A DNA stretch of 27,113 bases from Pseudomonadota bacterium (GTDB lineage: Bacteria > Myxococcota_A > Polyangia > Polyangiales > Polyangiaceae). Position 1 is the first letter of the stretch, and each line of letters starts with the position of its first letter. The translations under genes and the position numbers were made by a program. This document shows, in pieces, positions 1 through 9,044 of the stretch. The DNA lies in contig JAEXCN010000027.1 in NCBI GenBank assembly GCA_023402175.1, positions 1-27,113 of the forward strand. Direction: 5' to 3'. The notes beneath the pieces were generated by a model. The model saw only the letters and a list, made by a program, of their open reading frames with translations, had not been told where the DNA came from and made no database searches.

Positions 1-232
1 TCCAGCTGGTGCCGGCGAGCTCGGCAGGGACAGTCGACGCTGTCGAACCGCCGCCCGAGGATGTGCCGGGCGATCCGGATGACTGCCCGTCACCCGACGA
101 CGAAGCGGGCGTCCCGTTCGGATCCCCGCTCCCCCCGCCGGGCTCCTTCGAGGTCGTCGTGACCGTGCATCCTGTCAGTCCCACCGCGAACACGAACGCG
201 AGCCGCGCCAAGCTTTGCATGCTCGAGAACAT
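1..232 (-). CDS. Putative lipoprotein, 5' part only (runs off window start)
   Basis: The minus strand is open for 77 codons from an ATG at 232 to the window edge. The N-terminus is a short signal peptide, MFSSMQSLARLAFVFAVGLTGC, in two parts: a hydrophobic core, then a good lipobox (L-T-G-C) with Cys at about residue 22. It is followed by a low-complexity linker rich in Gly, Ser, Thr and Pro up to about residue 70, then the start of a folded part (PAELAGTSW). This is the usual layout of myxobacterial surface or periplasmic lipoproteins. The function is unknown because the domain lies outside the window. A second in-frame ATG at 220 could be the real start, and neither has a strong ribosome site. 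It is divergent from the next gene, with a 225-bp gap that must hold both promoters; I could not pick out clear boxes in it. Confidence 0.65.
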   Translation of the reverse strand, partial: MFSSMQSLARLAFVFAVGLTGCTVTTTSKEPGGGSGDPNGTPASSSGDGQSSGSPGTSSGGGSTASTVPAELAGTSW

Positions 233-457
233 CTCATCGAGCTGCCAACCTCGCCATGAGCATCTGCGCGGTTAACCCGAACGGGTGACGCCGGCGTCCA
301 CGCGAGTGAGCTCGACCATGCCGGCGCACCCGCACTCGGGAAGAAGGTTTCTCGTGCGCGCGAGAGAGACGGAAGGCGGCAGCAGCCTCCGACGTCGGCT
401 TTACCGGCCGAGCTTCCTGAGCTAGCCGCCCGTTCCGCCCTGCGGTACTGGCGAACA

Positions 458-763
458 ATGCGCGAACTGCTGGCTGCCTCCATGGGACCGATCGAGTTCT
501 CGGACCTGCGCGCCCACCTCACGCGTGGCGCGGTGATCGTCGTCGATCGGTCGCTCGACCTTCTCGACGTAGGCGAGGCAGTGGCTCGCGATGACAAGGC
601 GCTCGTCGCCGCATGGATCGAAGCGCGTCTCATCGGAAAGCCGTCGCTCGAGACGATCGAGCGATGGTCGAAGACCGAGGGCCCGGCTTGGGTGTCGCTG
701 ATCGTGCAGCCGTTCGTTCTCCTCCACGAAGGCCTCGAGCCGAGCGCGACTGCGTCCAACTGA
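458..763 (+). CDS. DUF2288-family small protein
   Basis: This 101-aa protein contains the pattern LRAHLTRGAVIVVDRSLDL, then VGEAVARDDKALVAAW and a C-terminal hydrophobic stretch (LIVQPFVLLHEG). This order matches my recollection of DUF2288, a family of about 100-aa cytoplasmic proteins of unknown function in proteobacteria, and the length is typical. The start at 458 puts MRELLAASMGPIEFSDL at the N-terminus, as expected for the family. The frame stays open upstream, but I see no better start there. No clear Shine-Dalgarno is visible. It stands alone, divergent from the lipoprotein gene and followed by 224 bp before the PEP synthase gene. Longer antisense frames here are Arg/Ser-rich shadows. 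Confidence 0.68.
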   Translation: MRELLAASMGPIEFSDLRAHLTRGAVIVVDRSLDLLDVGEAVARDDKALVAAWIEARLIGKPSLETIERWSKTEGPAWVSLIVQPFVLLHEGLEPSATASN

Positions 764-987
764 TGCGCGGTCGGTGACGGAGAGGCGCGCTCGTACACAC
801 GACGAGCTCACTCGACGACCCCAGCCATCGGCAGCGAGCAGCGCGACGCTTTCTCATCACGAGCTCGAGAAGCGATTGCGTGGCCGCTGACTGAAGACGC
901 CGACACGAGGCACGGGATCCGCATGCTTCGAGTCATCGCGGAGCCTTGCATTGTGTCGGCTCGGCATTGCGCGATGCGCGTGAATCG

Positions 988-3480
988 ATGAGCCACCCGG
1001 TGAGCGACCAGACCGATACACGGATGGACCGCACAGGCGCGCCCGTCATTCGATTCGTTCGACACTTCGATGATCTCCGCTTGGACGACGTCGCCCTCGT
1101 CGGTGGCAAGAACGCGTCTCTCGGCGAAATGATCTCGGCGCTCACGCCGCTCGGGGTGCGTGTCCCTCGCGGCTTCGCGCTGACCGCGGACGCCTACCGC
1201 GAGCACCTCGCCGCGTCCCATCTCGAAGGCCCGATCGACGAGGTGCTGCGCGGCGTGAAGAAGGACGAGGTCGAAGATCTCGTCCAGCGCTCGGCGCGTG
1301 TCCGCGAGCTCATCGAGCATGCGCCTCTTCCGGCGCGCGTCGTTGCCGAGCTCGACGCGTCCTACCGACTGCTCTCCGAAGAGTATGGCGACACGGCGAC
1401 CGACGTCGCGGTGCGCTCGTCCGCGACGGCGGAAGACCTGCCGGGCGCGAGCTTCGCGGGCCAGCTCGAGAGCTTCCTGGACATCCGAGGGTTCGCCGCG
1501 CTGGAGGAGTCCGTCCGCCGCGCGTTCGGGAGCGCGTTCACGCCACGTGCGATCAGCTACCGGGTCGACATGGGATTCGACCACATGAAGGTCGCGGTCT
1601 CCGTCGGCGTCCAGAAGATGGTTCGCTCGGATCTCGCGAGCGCGGGCGTCATCTTCACGCTCGACCCCGACAGCGGGCATCGCGGTGTGATCGTCATCAC
1701 ATCGAGCTGGGGACTGGGCGAGAGCGTCGTGCAGGGACGTGTCGTGCCGGACCAGATCCTCGTTCACAAGGCGACGCTCGAGCGAGGCTTCCGGTCTCTC
1801 GTCTGGAAGAAGATCGGGTCGAAGGAGACGAAGCTCGCTCACGATGAGGTCGTCCCCGACTTGCTCACGGCCTTCCCGGTGCCGCCCGCGGATCGGGAGC
1901 GTCTTTCGCTCTCCGACGACGAGGCGCTCGAGCTCGCGCGCTGGGCCCTCCGGATCGAGCGGCACTATTCGGAGCTGCGCGGTCGCCCGACGCCGATGGA
2001 TGTCGAATGGGCGAAGGACGGGCTGACTGGCGAGCTCTTCGTCGTGCAGGCGCGTCCGGAGACCGTGCACAGCCAGAAAGCGACGTCGACGCTTCGCCTC
2101 TACGAGCTCCGCGGTGACGCGCCCGTGCTCGTCACGGGGCTCGCGATAGGCGACGCCGTCGCGACGGGACGAGCGAACGTCATTCGTGACCCGAAGGAGG
2201 TCGGACGGTTCCGGCCGGGAGAGGTGCTCGTCACGCAGGCGACCGATCCCGATTGGGAGCCCGTGATGAAGACGGCAGCTGCCATCGTCACGGAGCGGGG
2301 AGGAAGGACGTCGCACGCGGCCATCGTCGCGCGCGAGCTCGGATTGCCGGCGATCGTCGGGGCGAAGAACGCGATGACCGAGATCGCGAGCGGTGCGCCC
2401 GTCACGGTCTCGTGCGCGGAGGGGGAGGTCGGCTCCGTCTACGCCGGTGAGCTGCCGTTCGACGTCGAAGAGGTCGACGTCTCCGCCCTCGTGCATCCGC
2501 GGACGAAGATCATGCTCAACGTCGGCAATCCCGAGCGTGCGCTCGCGCTCGCGATGCTTCCCAGCGACGGCGTCGGCCTTGCTCGGATGGAGTTCGTGTT
2601 TGCAGGTTGGGTCGGCGTCCATCCGCTGGCGCTGACGCGGTTCGAGAGCCTTTCGCCGGAGCTGAAGTGTGACGTCGAAGCCGTCACCCGGGGGTATGCC
2701 GACAAGACGGAGTTCTTCGTCGACCGTCTCTCGCAAGGCATCGCGACGATCGCGGCCGCGTTCCATCCGCGTCCGGTGATCCTGCGCTTCAGCGACTTCA
2801 AGACGAACGAATACGCTCACCTCGTCGGCGGCGCGCCGTTCGAGCCGCACGAGGAGAACCCGATGCTCGGTTGGCGCGGCGCGAGCCGATACTACGACCC
2901 CGGGTACAAAGAGGGATTTCTCCTCGAGGTGGCCGCGGTCCGTCGTGTGCGCGAGTCGATGGGGCTCGCGAACCTGGCCTTGATGATCCCGTTCTGCCGC
3001 ACACCCGACGAAGGAGCCCGCGTCCTCGAGACGATGCGCGAAGGAGGCCTCGTGCGCGGAGAGTCTGGGCTCGAAGTCTACGTGATGGCCGAGATCCCAT
3101 CGAACATCGTGCTCGCCGATCGCTTCGCCGAGCTCTTCGATGGATTCTCGATTGGCTCGAACGATCTCACTCAGCTCACGTTGGGGGTCGACCGCGACTC
3201 GACCTCTGTGACGCGTCTCTTCGACGAGCACGACGAAGCGGTGCTCCGATCGTTCGAGCACCTCCTCGACGTCGCGCATGCCCGACGACGCAAAGTGGGG
3301 ATCTGCGGACAGGCGCCGAGCGACTATCCGGAGCTGGCTGCGTTCCTGGTGGAGAGAGGGATCGACTCTCTCAGCCTCAGCGCGGATGCGCTCCTTCGAA
3401 CGATGAAGCGCGTGCTCGACGTCGAGCACGAAGCGGCGTCGGACGAACGTCGCGCCGAGCATCAGCCCCACTTCGTGTAG
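988..3480 (+). CDS. ppsA: Phosphoenolpyruvate synthase
   Basis: Converts pyruvate, ATP and water to phosphoenolpyruvate, AMP and phosphate in the cytoplasm, the entry step to gluconeogenesis. Three domains are visible in 830 aa. The N-terminal ATP/pyruvate-binding domain (about 15-360) starts with DDVALVGGKNASLGEM and contains RSSATAEDLPGASFAGQ. The swivelling phosphohistidine domain (about 380-470) has GGRTSHAAIVARELGLPAIV, with the phosphorylated His near residue 443. The C-terminal TIM barrel has RFSDFKTNEYAHLVGG, MLGWRGASRYY, SIGSNDLTQLTLGVDRD and GICGQAPSDYPE, with the catalytic Cys near 773. The length is slightly above the usual 790-800 because of a longer N-terminus. The start is uncertain: ATG 988 is chosen, ATG 1024 and TTG 946 are in frame, and none has a convincing ribosome site. 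Identification is firm. A 964-codon antisense open frame covers the gene but is a codon-bias artefact. Confidence 0.96.
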   Translation: MSHPVSDQTDTRMDRTGAPVIRFVRHFDDLRLDDVALVGGKNASLGEMISALTPLGVRVPRGFALTADAYREHLAASHLEGPIDEVLRGVKKDEVEDLVQRSARVRELIEHAPLPARVVAELDASYRLLSEEYGDTATDVAVRSSATAEDLPGASFAGQLESFLDIRGFAALEESVRRAFGSAFTPRAISYRVDMGFDHMKVAVSVGVQKMVRSDLASAGVIFTLDPDSGHRGVIVITSSWGLGESVVQGRVVPDQILVHKATLERGFRSLVWKKIGSKETKLAHDEVVPDLLTAFPVPPADRERLSLSDDEALELARWALRIERHYSELRGRPTPMDVEWAKDGLTGELFVVQARPETVHSQKATSTLRLYELRGDAPVLVTGLAIGDAVATGRANVIRDPKEVGRFRPGEVLVTQATDPDWEPVMKTAAAIVTERGGRTSHAAIVARELGLPAIVGAKNAMTEIASGAPVTVSCAEGEVGSVYAGELPFDVEEVDVSALVHPRTKIMLNVGNPERALALAMLPSDGVGLARMEFVFAGWVGVHPLALTRFESLSPELKCDVEAVTRGYADKTEFFVDRLSQGIATIAAAFHPRPVILRFSDFKTNEYAHLVGGAPFEPHEENPMLGWRGASRYYDPGYKEGFLLEVAAVRRVRESMGLANLALMIPFCRTPDEGARVLETMREGGLVRGESGLEVYVMAEIPSNIVLADRFAELFDGFSIGSNDLTQLTLGVDRDSTSVTRLFDEHDEAVLRSFEHLLDVAHARRRKVGICGQAPSDYPELAAFLVERGIDSLSLSADALLRTMKRVLDVEHEAASDERRAEHQPHFV

Positions 3481-3589
3481 CCGACGTGACGGAGCCCGCG
3501 TCGCGGCTCGGCGCGTGCCCTCCCGAAGCGCCTCGGCTAGGGACTCTGAACGTGCGATCGTGACGCCCAGGTTCGTTGCCGTAGACGCC

Positions 3590-4060
3590 ATGAGCACTGC
3601 GCTCGTCATTCGCCTGTTTCGCCTCGCCGGGATGGACGCCCACAAAGGGATGCCCATCGTTCGCGCGTTGGCGCGCTGCCCGCGCGAACGACTCGTTCGC
3701 ATCGTGACCTGGTGTGCCTGGGAGGGTCGCCAAGGCCTGGGAGCGACGAACGAGCGCCTCGCTGGCGTTCGCGCGCTCGCGCGGGGATGGGACGACTATT
3801 ACTCGACGACGACACTTCCGAGTGGGGCGGCGCTCGTGAACGTCGAGTCCCCGGGCGAGCGAGGTGTTGCGCTCGTCAACCGGCCCGGCAGGATCGGCCG
3901 GGGCTGGTGGAAAGCGGACGTGATGACGCGCGGTCCGGTGCGAGCCGAGATCGAGCTCGGCGCCTGGTGGCTGGGGAGCATCGCCGGATGCGTGGTGCAC
4001 GACGATTGCGTGGCCATTCCCGAGCTCGGACTGGCGTGCGCCGCGTCTGCGCGACCGTAG
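3590..4060 (+). CDS. Hypothetical protein, 156 aa
   Basis: I do not recognise this protein. It begins MSTALVIRLFRLAGMDAHKG. A basic, helix-like N-terminal half containing IVTWCAWEGRQGLG is followed by a half richer in Gly, Trp and beta-type residues (WDDYYSTTTLPSGAALVNVE, GRGWWKADVMTRGPVRAEIE). It ends with a Cys-containing stretch, GSIAGCVVHDDCV. No signal peptide or clear membrane span is visible. The frame is open from 3515, but the ATG at 3590 gives a more natural N-terminus. No Shine-Dalgarno is evident. The residue mix (Trp, Tyr, Asp, Ile) looks like real protein, whereas the antisense frame is Arg/Ser/His/Pro-rich. It lies 109 bp after ppsA on the same strand, so cotranscription is possible. 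Confidence 0.5.
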   Translation: MSTALVIRLFRLAGMDAHKGMPIVRALARCPRERLVRIVTWCAWEGRQGLGATNERLAGVRALARGWDDYYSTTTLPSGAALVNVESPGERGVALVNRPGRIGRGWWKADVMTRGPVRAEIELGAWWLGSIAGCVVHDDCVAIPELGLACAASARP

Positions 4061-4267
4061 GTCCTCGCCGGCTCACATGGGACGCGGCTCGGACGAGCGT
4101 GCTCGATCCGATGGCTGGTACCCGAAACGCGGCCAAGCCGTTGGCGCCCGCGGACGCCCGTGTGGGTGCATGTTCGCTGCCAGTGCGTCATCCGTTCGGC
4201 CGACACACTTTGCGTGATGAAACGACCTCCGACGGTGCCTTTACAAGGTGGCATGAGGAGCGAAGCC

Positions 4268-6742
4268 ATGGACACGACGACGATGCATGATCTCGACAAG
4301 GCAGATCGGCTGCTCGGGTCGGCGAACGACACGGCCATCGATATCGCGATGGCATCGCTCCAGCGCGGAGTCGACATCGCGCGCGCGTGCGCGATCGCCG
4401 CGGAGGGATTCGAAGGGAAGGGGATGGCTGCCGATGCGCTGACCTTCTTCGACCGGAGCCTCGCGGCTGCGCCTTCGGCCCGCGCGTACGCGGGGCGTGG
4501 GATGCTCCGGCGTTCGCGGGGCGAGAACGACGAGGCGGCCGACGACTTCACGCGGGCGCTCGCGCTCGATCCGATGTCGGGGCCCGCGCTGCTCGGATTG
4601 GGCAGCCTTCTCGCAGCCAGGGGCGAGGCCGACGCCGGGCTCGCGACCCTGACACGTGCGGCCGAGATCGAGGCGTTTCGTGCACGGGCGCTCGTCGAGC
4701 GGGCAAAGGTCCATCTTGCTGCGGATCGAACCGCCGAGGCAGAGCGCGAGCTGCTGCTCGCGGCTGACCTGGGCCACATCGGTGCAGCGGGGCATCTGGC
4801 GAACAACGGCGCCGATACGAGCGCATGGAGCGGAAAGGCGCTCCTCGCATTGGCCGACTACCACGCCGGCCTCGAAGAGCCCGATGCCGAGGCCGAAGCT
4901 TCCGCGCTCGAACAGGCGATCGAGAAGCTCGAAGGCAAGGCGAAGCACGATGCACTCATGATGCGTGCGCGAAGCCAACGTTCGAGCGGAGAGTACGACG
5001 ATGCGATCGCCACACTCCGCCGCGCCGTGGCGCTCGATCCGAACGGACCGGCTTCGGGCGAGATCGCGCGGACGCTCTTCTTCGGCAACCGCAATCGCGA
5101 AGCGAAGGCAGCGGCACGGGAGGTACTCGCCACGAACGCGCAGGCGTTCGAGCCTCATCGGACGCTCGGCGAGCTTCATGCCGAGGAGGAGCGTTTCGAG
5201 GACGCCATCGCTGCGCTCGACCGCGCTCTGGCCCTCGCGCCGCCGCATGCCGTCGCGGTGACGCAGCTCCTTCGTGGGCGCGTCCTCTCTGCGCTCGAGC
5301 GTGAAGACGACGCGCGAGCGGCGTTCCTCGCCGCCGAAGCAGCGGGGAGCTCGCAAGGCAGGGAAGAGCGGCGCGAGCGCTTCGGGGCGGAGACGGGTTC
5401 GGATTTCTTCGACGAGGGGCTCGAGCACCTGGATGCAGGTGACTGGGAGTCGGCGCTAGAGCCGTTCGAGCGGGCGGCCGAGCTCTTTCGCGCGGCAATG
5501 CGTGCGCCCGGCGATTTCGCGGCGCGCCAGCTCGCGAACGTCCTCACGAACCTCGGCAACGGCTATCGACAAAACGGCGACATCGAAAGCGCTCTCTGCG
5601 TGCTCGAAGAAGCGACACGCGCGCGACCGACGGGATTCGATGCCTTCGTGATGTTCGGCAACGTCCTGCGGAATGCCGCGCTCCCCGACGGCGCGGTCGT
5701 GACCGTCGAAGGAGAGGCGCTCCCCGACGCGAAGGCGCGATTGCGGAAGTCGATCGACCTCTACGATCGCGCAGTCTCGCTTGCTCACGGCTCGCCGTAC
5801 GCGCATTACAACCGCGGCCTCGCCCGTCAGACCGCGGGACTTTGGCGCGAGGCGGTGGAGGACTTCGAGCGTGCGCTCGCCTACACCGATCCGTCGAAGC
5901 GCCAGGACGCGGTGTTCAACATCGTCAAGTCGACGTGGAAGGCCCGCGCGTTCGAAGCGGCACGCGAGCGATGCGCCGCGCTCGACACGAACGAAGACCT
6001 CGAGACGGCGACACGGAGGAACATCGAAGCGCTCGTCCGGCGACAGCCACGCTACGAGGGCGACCTGATGCTCCGCCGCTTTGGCGGGGCGCTCGACACG
6101 ATCATCGAGCTTCGGACGCAGGCGCCCAGCGTCGCCCCGGACGCTTTTCCGTTTCGCTTCTACGGCGTCCGCCCCGAGGACTGGGCGCCCGGCAGCAACA
6201 TGGGTCACCAGTACCGTCTCCGCTTCCGTGAGGCGCCCGGCGCCGCGCAGCGCGAGCGGATCGCGAAGTCCGTCACTCGGGAGTGGAGCGTCCTGGACGA
6301 CGGATATGGCTCAACGTGGAAATGGTCGGGACCGTTCGTGGAGATCACGATCGGCGAGCAGCACTCCGGTGCGTACGACGAGTTCTTCGGAGAGGTGATC
6401 GAGCTGATGAAGACGATTCACGCCGTCGCACCGCTCGATGAGGTCGTGTCTATGAATGCGCAGTCGCTGTCGAGCGGGGACACGGAAGACGAGGCCTGGG
6501 AGCGCTGGTCGCTCGGCATCGCGCCGCTGCCGACGCCTCATCCGTTCCCGGACGATGGCGCGCTCTTCTTCTCCGCTTACGGCGAGGTCGGACAGTGGCC
6601 GGAGCCGCACGAAGACGCGGCCTTCGACGCCGTCCGCACAGCCGCCCTGTGCGAACGGGACGGCGAGGAGGACGACGAGGACGAAGACCAAGATGAGGAC
6701 GCGGAGGACGACGAGGACGAGGAGGACGACGAGGACGAGTGA
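4268..6742 (+). CDS. Large TPR-repeat protein with acidic C-terminal tail
   Basis: This 824-aa protein starts at ATG 4268, 7 bases after a GAGGAG ribosome site; the frame extends upstream without a better start. Residues about 40-640 are repeated helical pairs of the tetratricopeptide type, for example ALTFFDRSLAAAPSARAYAG, DEAADDFTRALALDPMSG and EDAIAALDRALALAPPHAVA. After these comes a non-TPR region of about 150 residues rich in Trp, Phe and Tyr (about 630-790: FRFYGVRPEDWAPG, EWSVLDDGYGSTWKWSGPF) that I cannot assign. The last 27 residues or so are almost only Asp and Glu, from about residue 798. There is no signal peptide, so it is probably a cytoplasmic protein-interaction scaffold. The acidic end could bind basic partners or cations; that is inference. 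Upstream are 207 bp without a gene. Confidence 0.9.
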   Translation: MDTTTMHDLDKADRLLGSANDTAIDIAMASLQRGVDIARACAIAAEGFEGKGMAADALTFFDRSLAAAPSARAYAGRGMLRRSRGENDEAADDFTRALALDPMSGPALLGLGSLLAARGEADAGLATLTRAAEIEAFRARALVERAKVHLAADRTAEAERELLLAADLGHIGAAGHLANNGADTSAWSGKALLALADYHAGLEEPDAEAEASALEQAIEKLEGKAKHDALMMRARSQRSSGEYDDAIATLRRAVALDPNGPASGEIARTLFFGNRNREAKAAAREVLATNAQAFEPHRTLGELHAEEERFEDAIAALDRALALAPPHAVAVTQLLRGRVLSALEREDDARAAFLAAEAAGSSQGREERRERFGAETGSDFFDEGLEHLDAGDWESALEPFERAAELFRAAMRAPGDFAARQLANVLTNLGNGYRQNGDIESALCVLEEATRARPTGFDAFVMFGNVLRNAALPDGAVVTVEGEALPDAKARLRKSIDLYDRAVSLAHGSPYAHYNRGLARQTAGLWREAVEDFERALAYTDPSKRQDAVFNIVKSTWKARAFEAARERCAALDTNEDLETATRRNIEALVRRQPRYEGDLMLRRFGGALDTIIELRTQAPSVAPDAFPFRFYGVRPEDWAPGSNMGHQYRLRFREAPGAAQRERIAKSVTREWSVLDDGYGSTWKWSGPFVEITIGEQHSGAYDEFFGEVIELMKTIHAVAPLDEVVSMNAQSLSSGDTEDEAWERWSLGIAPLPTPHPFPDDGALFFSAYGEVGQWPEPHEDAAFDAVRTAALCERDGEEDDEDEDQDEDAEDDEDEEDDEDE

Positions 6743-7164
6743 CGATCAAGCCTTACGCTTGCGCTTAGTCCCATCGGCGTTCAACCTCGACGCGTGCCCG
6801 TTGAGGACGAGGACCAAGGAACGCAGCGCTCCGTCACGGCGCGTCGCCGACAGCGATCATCCGTAGCGTGTGCGCCCCGAGCGTCAGCTGACCACGAGCA
6901 AGACGCCGAGCAGTCGTCCGCATGCAGCAGGTCGCATCGTTCTCCTCCCACTCCTCGCGGCCGCACGGCGGCCAAACAGGCCTTTGATGCGCGGCCTCAG
7001 CGTCGCGTTGCGACGCGCGATCTCGCACGCGCAGACCTTTACATGGACCGCCTTCGTTCGATAGATCGACGCTCATGACCGGGGCCCCTTCCGGGGACAC
7101 ATCGTTGGTGCACGACGGCCCCGCGGCGAACGCGATGCGCCCGGGCCGAGAGAACGGCACCGCG
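6743..7164. other. 422-bp stretch without a supported gene
   Basis: Open frames here are short and Arg/Ser/Pro-rich on both strands. One minus-strand frame ends at about 6744 with a C-terminus-like string, SRLNADGTKRKRKA, followed by a stop, but it is closed upstream after about 40 codons and has no ATG. A GC-rich inverted sequence (ccggggccccttccgggg) lies at about 7079-7096, before the small gene that follows. No terminator with a T-run is visible after the TPR gene. Confidence 0.4.
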
Positions 7165-7611
7165 ATGGTTGGCGACGAGGTCGGCTCCGGCGGCCCGAAG
7201 AGCCGCGTGCGTCAGCTGCTTCGGTTCGTGCATCTTGCGCTCGCGATCGCGACGGTCATCGTCTGCGCGGGCATCGCGCTCCCCGGACGGGCAAGCGCGA
7301 GCTTCGTCGCGGCCACCTTCGTCACGGCGTCAGAGACCGAAAGCGCCGCGCGCGGTCTTCCGGCGTCCGAGCCGCTGCGACACTGGCAAGCTTGCGAAGA
7401 CGGGCCTGCGGTCGACTTCAAGGCCGTCGAATCCGACTGCGAGGATGACGGGCAGCAAGACCGGCACTGTGACGTACCCGAGAGCCTCGCGCTGTCGTTC
7501 GGGTACGTTCCGGGGCCCTCCGGTCCCGACGCCGCCTGGCGTGGTGAGCTCGGGATCGACCCGTCGCGCTTCGCAGCGGGCAGCGGGCTCCCTCGAGGAC
7601 CGCCCGCGTAG
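7165..7611 (+). CDS. Small membrane-anchored or exported Cys-containing protein
   Basis: This 148-aa protein is unrecognised. After a short basic N-terminus there is one hydrophobic segment (about residues 18-38: LRFVHLALAIATVIVCAGIA) followed by LPGRASA, which could be a signal-peptide cleavage region. The remaining 100 residues or so are acidic and polar, with three Cys (ACEDG, SDCEDD, HCDVP). They end in a Pro/Gly-rich tail with AAWRGELGIDPSRFAAGSG. It would face the periplasm. ATGs at 7075 and 7135 are in frame; 7165 is chosen because it puts the hydrophobic segment near the N-terminus, but no ribosome site decides it. It precedes the RND operon by 350 bp on the same strand. A role alongside the pump is possible but unproven. 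Confidence 0.55.
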   Translation: MVGDEVGSGGPKSRVRQLLRFVHLALAIATVIVCAGIALPGRASASFVAATFVTASETESAARGLPASEPLRHWQACEDGPAVDFKAVESDCEDDGQQDRHCDVPESLALSFGYVPGPSGPDAAWRGELGIDPSRFAAGSGLPRGPPA

Positions 7612-7961
7612 CGGGACGTCCAACATCGATCCGCCACAGCTGCCGTGCGTCCGTGATCTGGCGCGGCGCGCGCTGACGTCGGCGTCGTGATGGATGGATC
7701 CTGTCCGCCGCGCATTCGCCACGCGCGAGTGCTCGTGGCAGGGCATTCCTGCACGCGCTGACCGCGCGCTTCGCATCGTCGATCCGGGCTCGGCTCGCCG
7801 TGGCCCCCGTGCGCCGTGCGCTCGCTCGGCCTCGAAGCATCACCGATCCGTCGTGAGCCGGAGATCGCCGGCCCACCTTCACCCATTCACGCTTCCAGGA
7901 CGATTCGCGTCCGGAAGGACCGTCGTCCCTTGGCGGCGGAGCTCAGACGAAGACAGGAACC
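7612..7961. other. 350-bp gap before the RND operon
   Basis: I find no supported gene; the open frames on both strands are Arg/Ser/His-rich shadows. This stretch must hold the promoter or operator of the efflux operon if that is transcribed on its own, but I could not identify convincing -35/-10 boxes or a clear operator palindrome. Only the adaptor's ribosome site (AGGAA, 7955-7959) stands out. Confidence 0.4.
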
Positions 7962-9044
7962 ATGTACCGACTCCCGACGCATCTCGTCTTGTTGGCGGCC
8001 ATCTCGACGTTCGGCTGCCACGGTGAACACCAGCCACACCCGGAGGAAGGAAAGTTCCTCGTGACGAGCCCTCTACGCACGGACACGGAGCTCACCAGAG
8101 ACTACGTGGCCCAAATCCGCGCGATTCAGCACATCGAAGTGCGTGCCCTCGAAAAAGGCTATCTGCAAGGGAGCTTCGTCGACGAGGGGCAGCGCGTGTC
8201 GAAGGGCACGAAGATGTTTCAGATCATGCCTCTCGTCTATCAAGCAGAGGTGCAGAAGGCGAACGCGGAAGCGGAGCTCACGGAAATCGAGCTCAGTAAC
8301 ACGAAGCTCCTCGCCGACAAGAACGTCGTCTCTCCGAACGAGCTCGCCCTGGCCAAAGCGAAATTGAACCAGGCAAAGGCCCAGGTGGCGCTCGCGTCGA
8401 CGCACAAGTCGATGACCGAGATACGAGCGCCCTTCGACGGCATCATGGGGCGCTTCCACGTGCGAATGGGCAGCCTGGTCGACGAAGGGGACCTGCTGAC
8501 GACGCTCGCCGACAACAGCACGGTGTGGGTGTACTTCAACGTCAGCGAGGCCGAATACCTGAAATACAAATCGCAGCCGGAAGGTGCGAAGTCCACGGCG
8601 GTGAAGCTCCGCATGGCGGACGGAGAGATCTTCGACGAGGCCGGCAAGATCGAAACGATCGAGGCGGATTTCAACAACGAGACGGGCAATCTTGCGTTTC
8701 GAGCGTCGTTTCCCAACCCCAAGGGGCTGCTCCGACACGGCGAGACAGGCAAGGTCTTGATGACTGTGCCGATCAAGAACGCGCTCGTCATTCCGCAGAA
8801 GGCAACGTTCGACGTCCTGGACAAGAAGTTCGTATTCGTGATCGACGAAAAGAACGTCGTCCGATCGCGCCCCATCACCGTCTCCGCGGAGTTGCCGCAG
8901 GTCTACGTCGTCGAGAAGGGGATCGACGAGCACGACAAGATCCTCCTCGACGGCCTGCGAAAGGTCAGAGACGGAGCCGTGATCCAGGTGGATTACAAGC
9001 AGCCGTCCGACGTGCTCGCGCATCTGGAGGTACCGGCCGAATGA
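7962..9044 (+). CDS. RND efflux periplasmic adaptor (membrane fusion protein)
   Basis: This 360-aa periplasmic adaptor links the inner-membrane pump to the outer-membrane channel. ATG 7962 follows an AGGAA ribosome site. The N-terminus has a hydrophobic segment ending in a near-lipobox (S-T-F-G-C, Cys19), so it is probably lipid-anchored like AcrA or MexA. Next come a lipoyl half (VRALEKGYLQGSFVDEGQRV), an alpha-helical hairpin (about 85-150, EVQKANAEAELTEIELSNTK) and the second lipoyl half (IRAPFDGIMGRFHVRMGSLV). The beta-barrel follows (STVWVYFNVSEAEYLKY), then the membrane-proximal domain (NALVIPQKATFDVLDKKFVF). Family membership is clear; the substrate is not. It is first in a three-gene operon, its stop overlapping the next start (ATGA). 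Lys/Glu content is higher than in neighbouring genes, which may hint at transfer. Confidence 0.94.
   Translation: MYRLPTHLVLLAAISTFGCHGEHQPHPEEGKFLVTSPLRTDTELTRDYVAQIRAIQHIEVRALEKGYLQGSFVDEGQRVSKGTKMFQIMPLVYQAEVQKANAEAELTEIELSNTKLLADKNVVSPNELALAKAKLNQAKAQVALASTHKSMTEIRAPFDGIMGRFHVRMGSLVDEGDLLTTLADNSTVWVYFNVSEAEYLKYKSQPEGAKSTAVKLRMADGEIFDEAGKIETIEADFNNETGNLAFRASFPNPKGLLRHGETGKVLMTVPIKNALVIPQKATFDVLDKKFVFVIDEKNVVRSRPITVSAELPQVYVVEKGIDEHDKILLDGLRKVRDGAVIQVDYKQPSDVLAHLEVPAE

Noticed and set aside
808..3702. A 964-codon open frame on the minus strand
   Set aside because: It lies antisense to phosphoenolpyruvate synthase, whose motifs are unmistakable. Its translation is Arg/Asp/Glu/His-rich without family features, a common effect of GC-rich codon bias.
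8525..9040. Long N-terminal extension of the RND pump
   Set aside because: It overlaps the adaptor gene in another frame. The family N-terminus and ribosome site fit the start at 9041.
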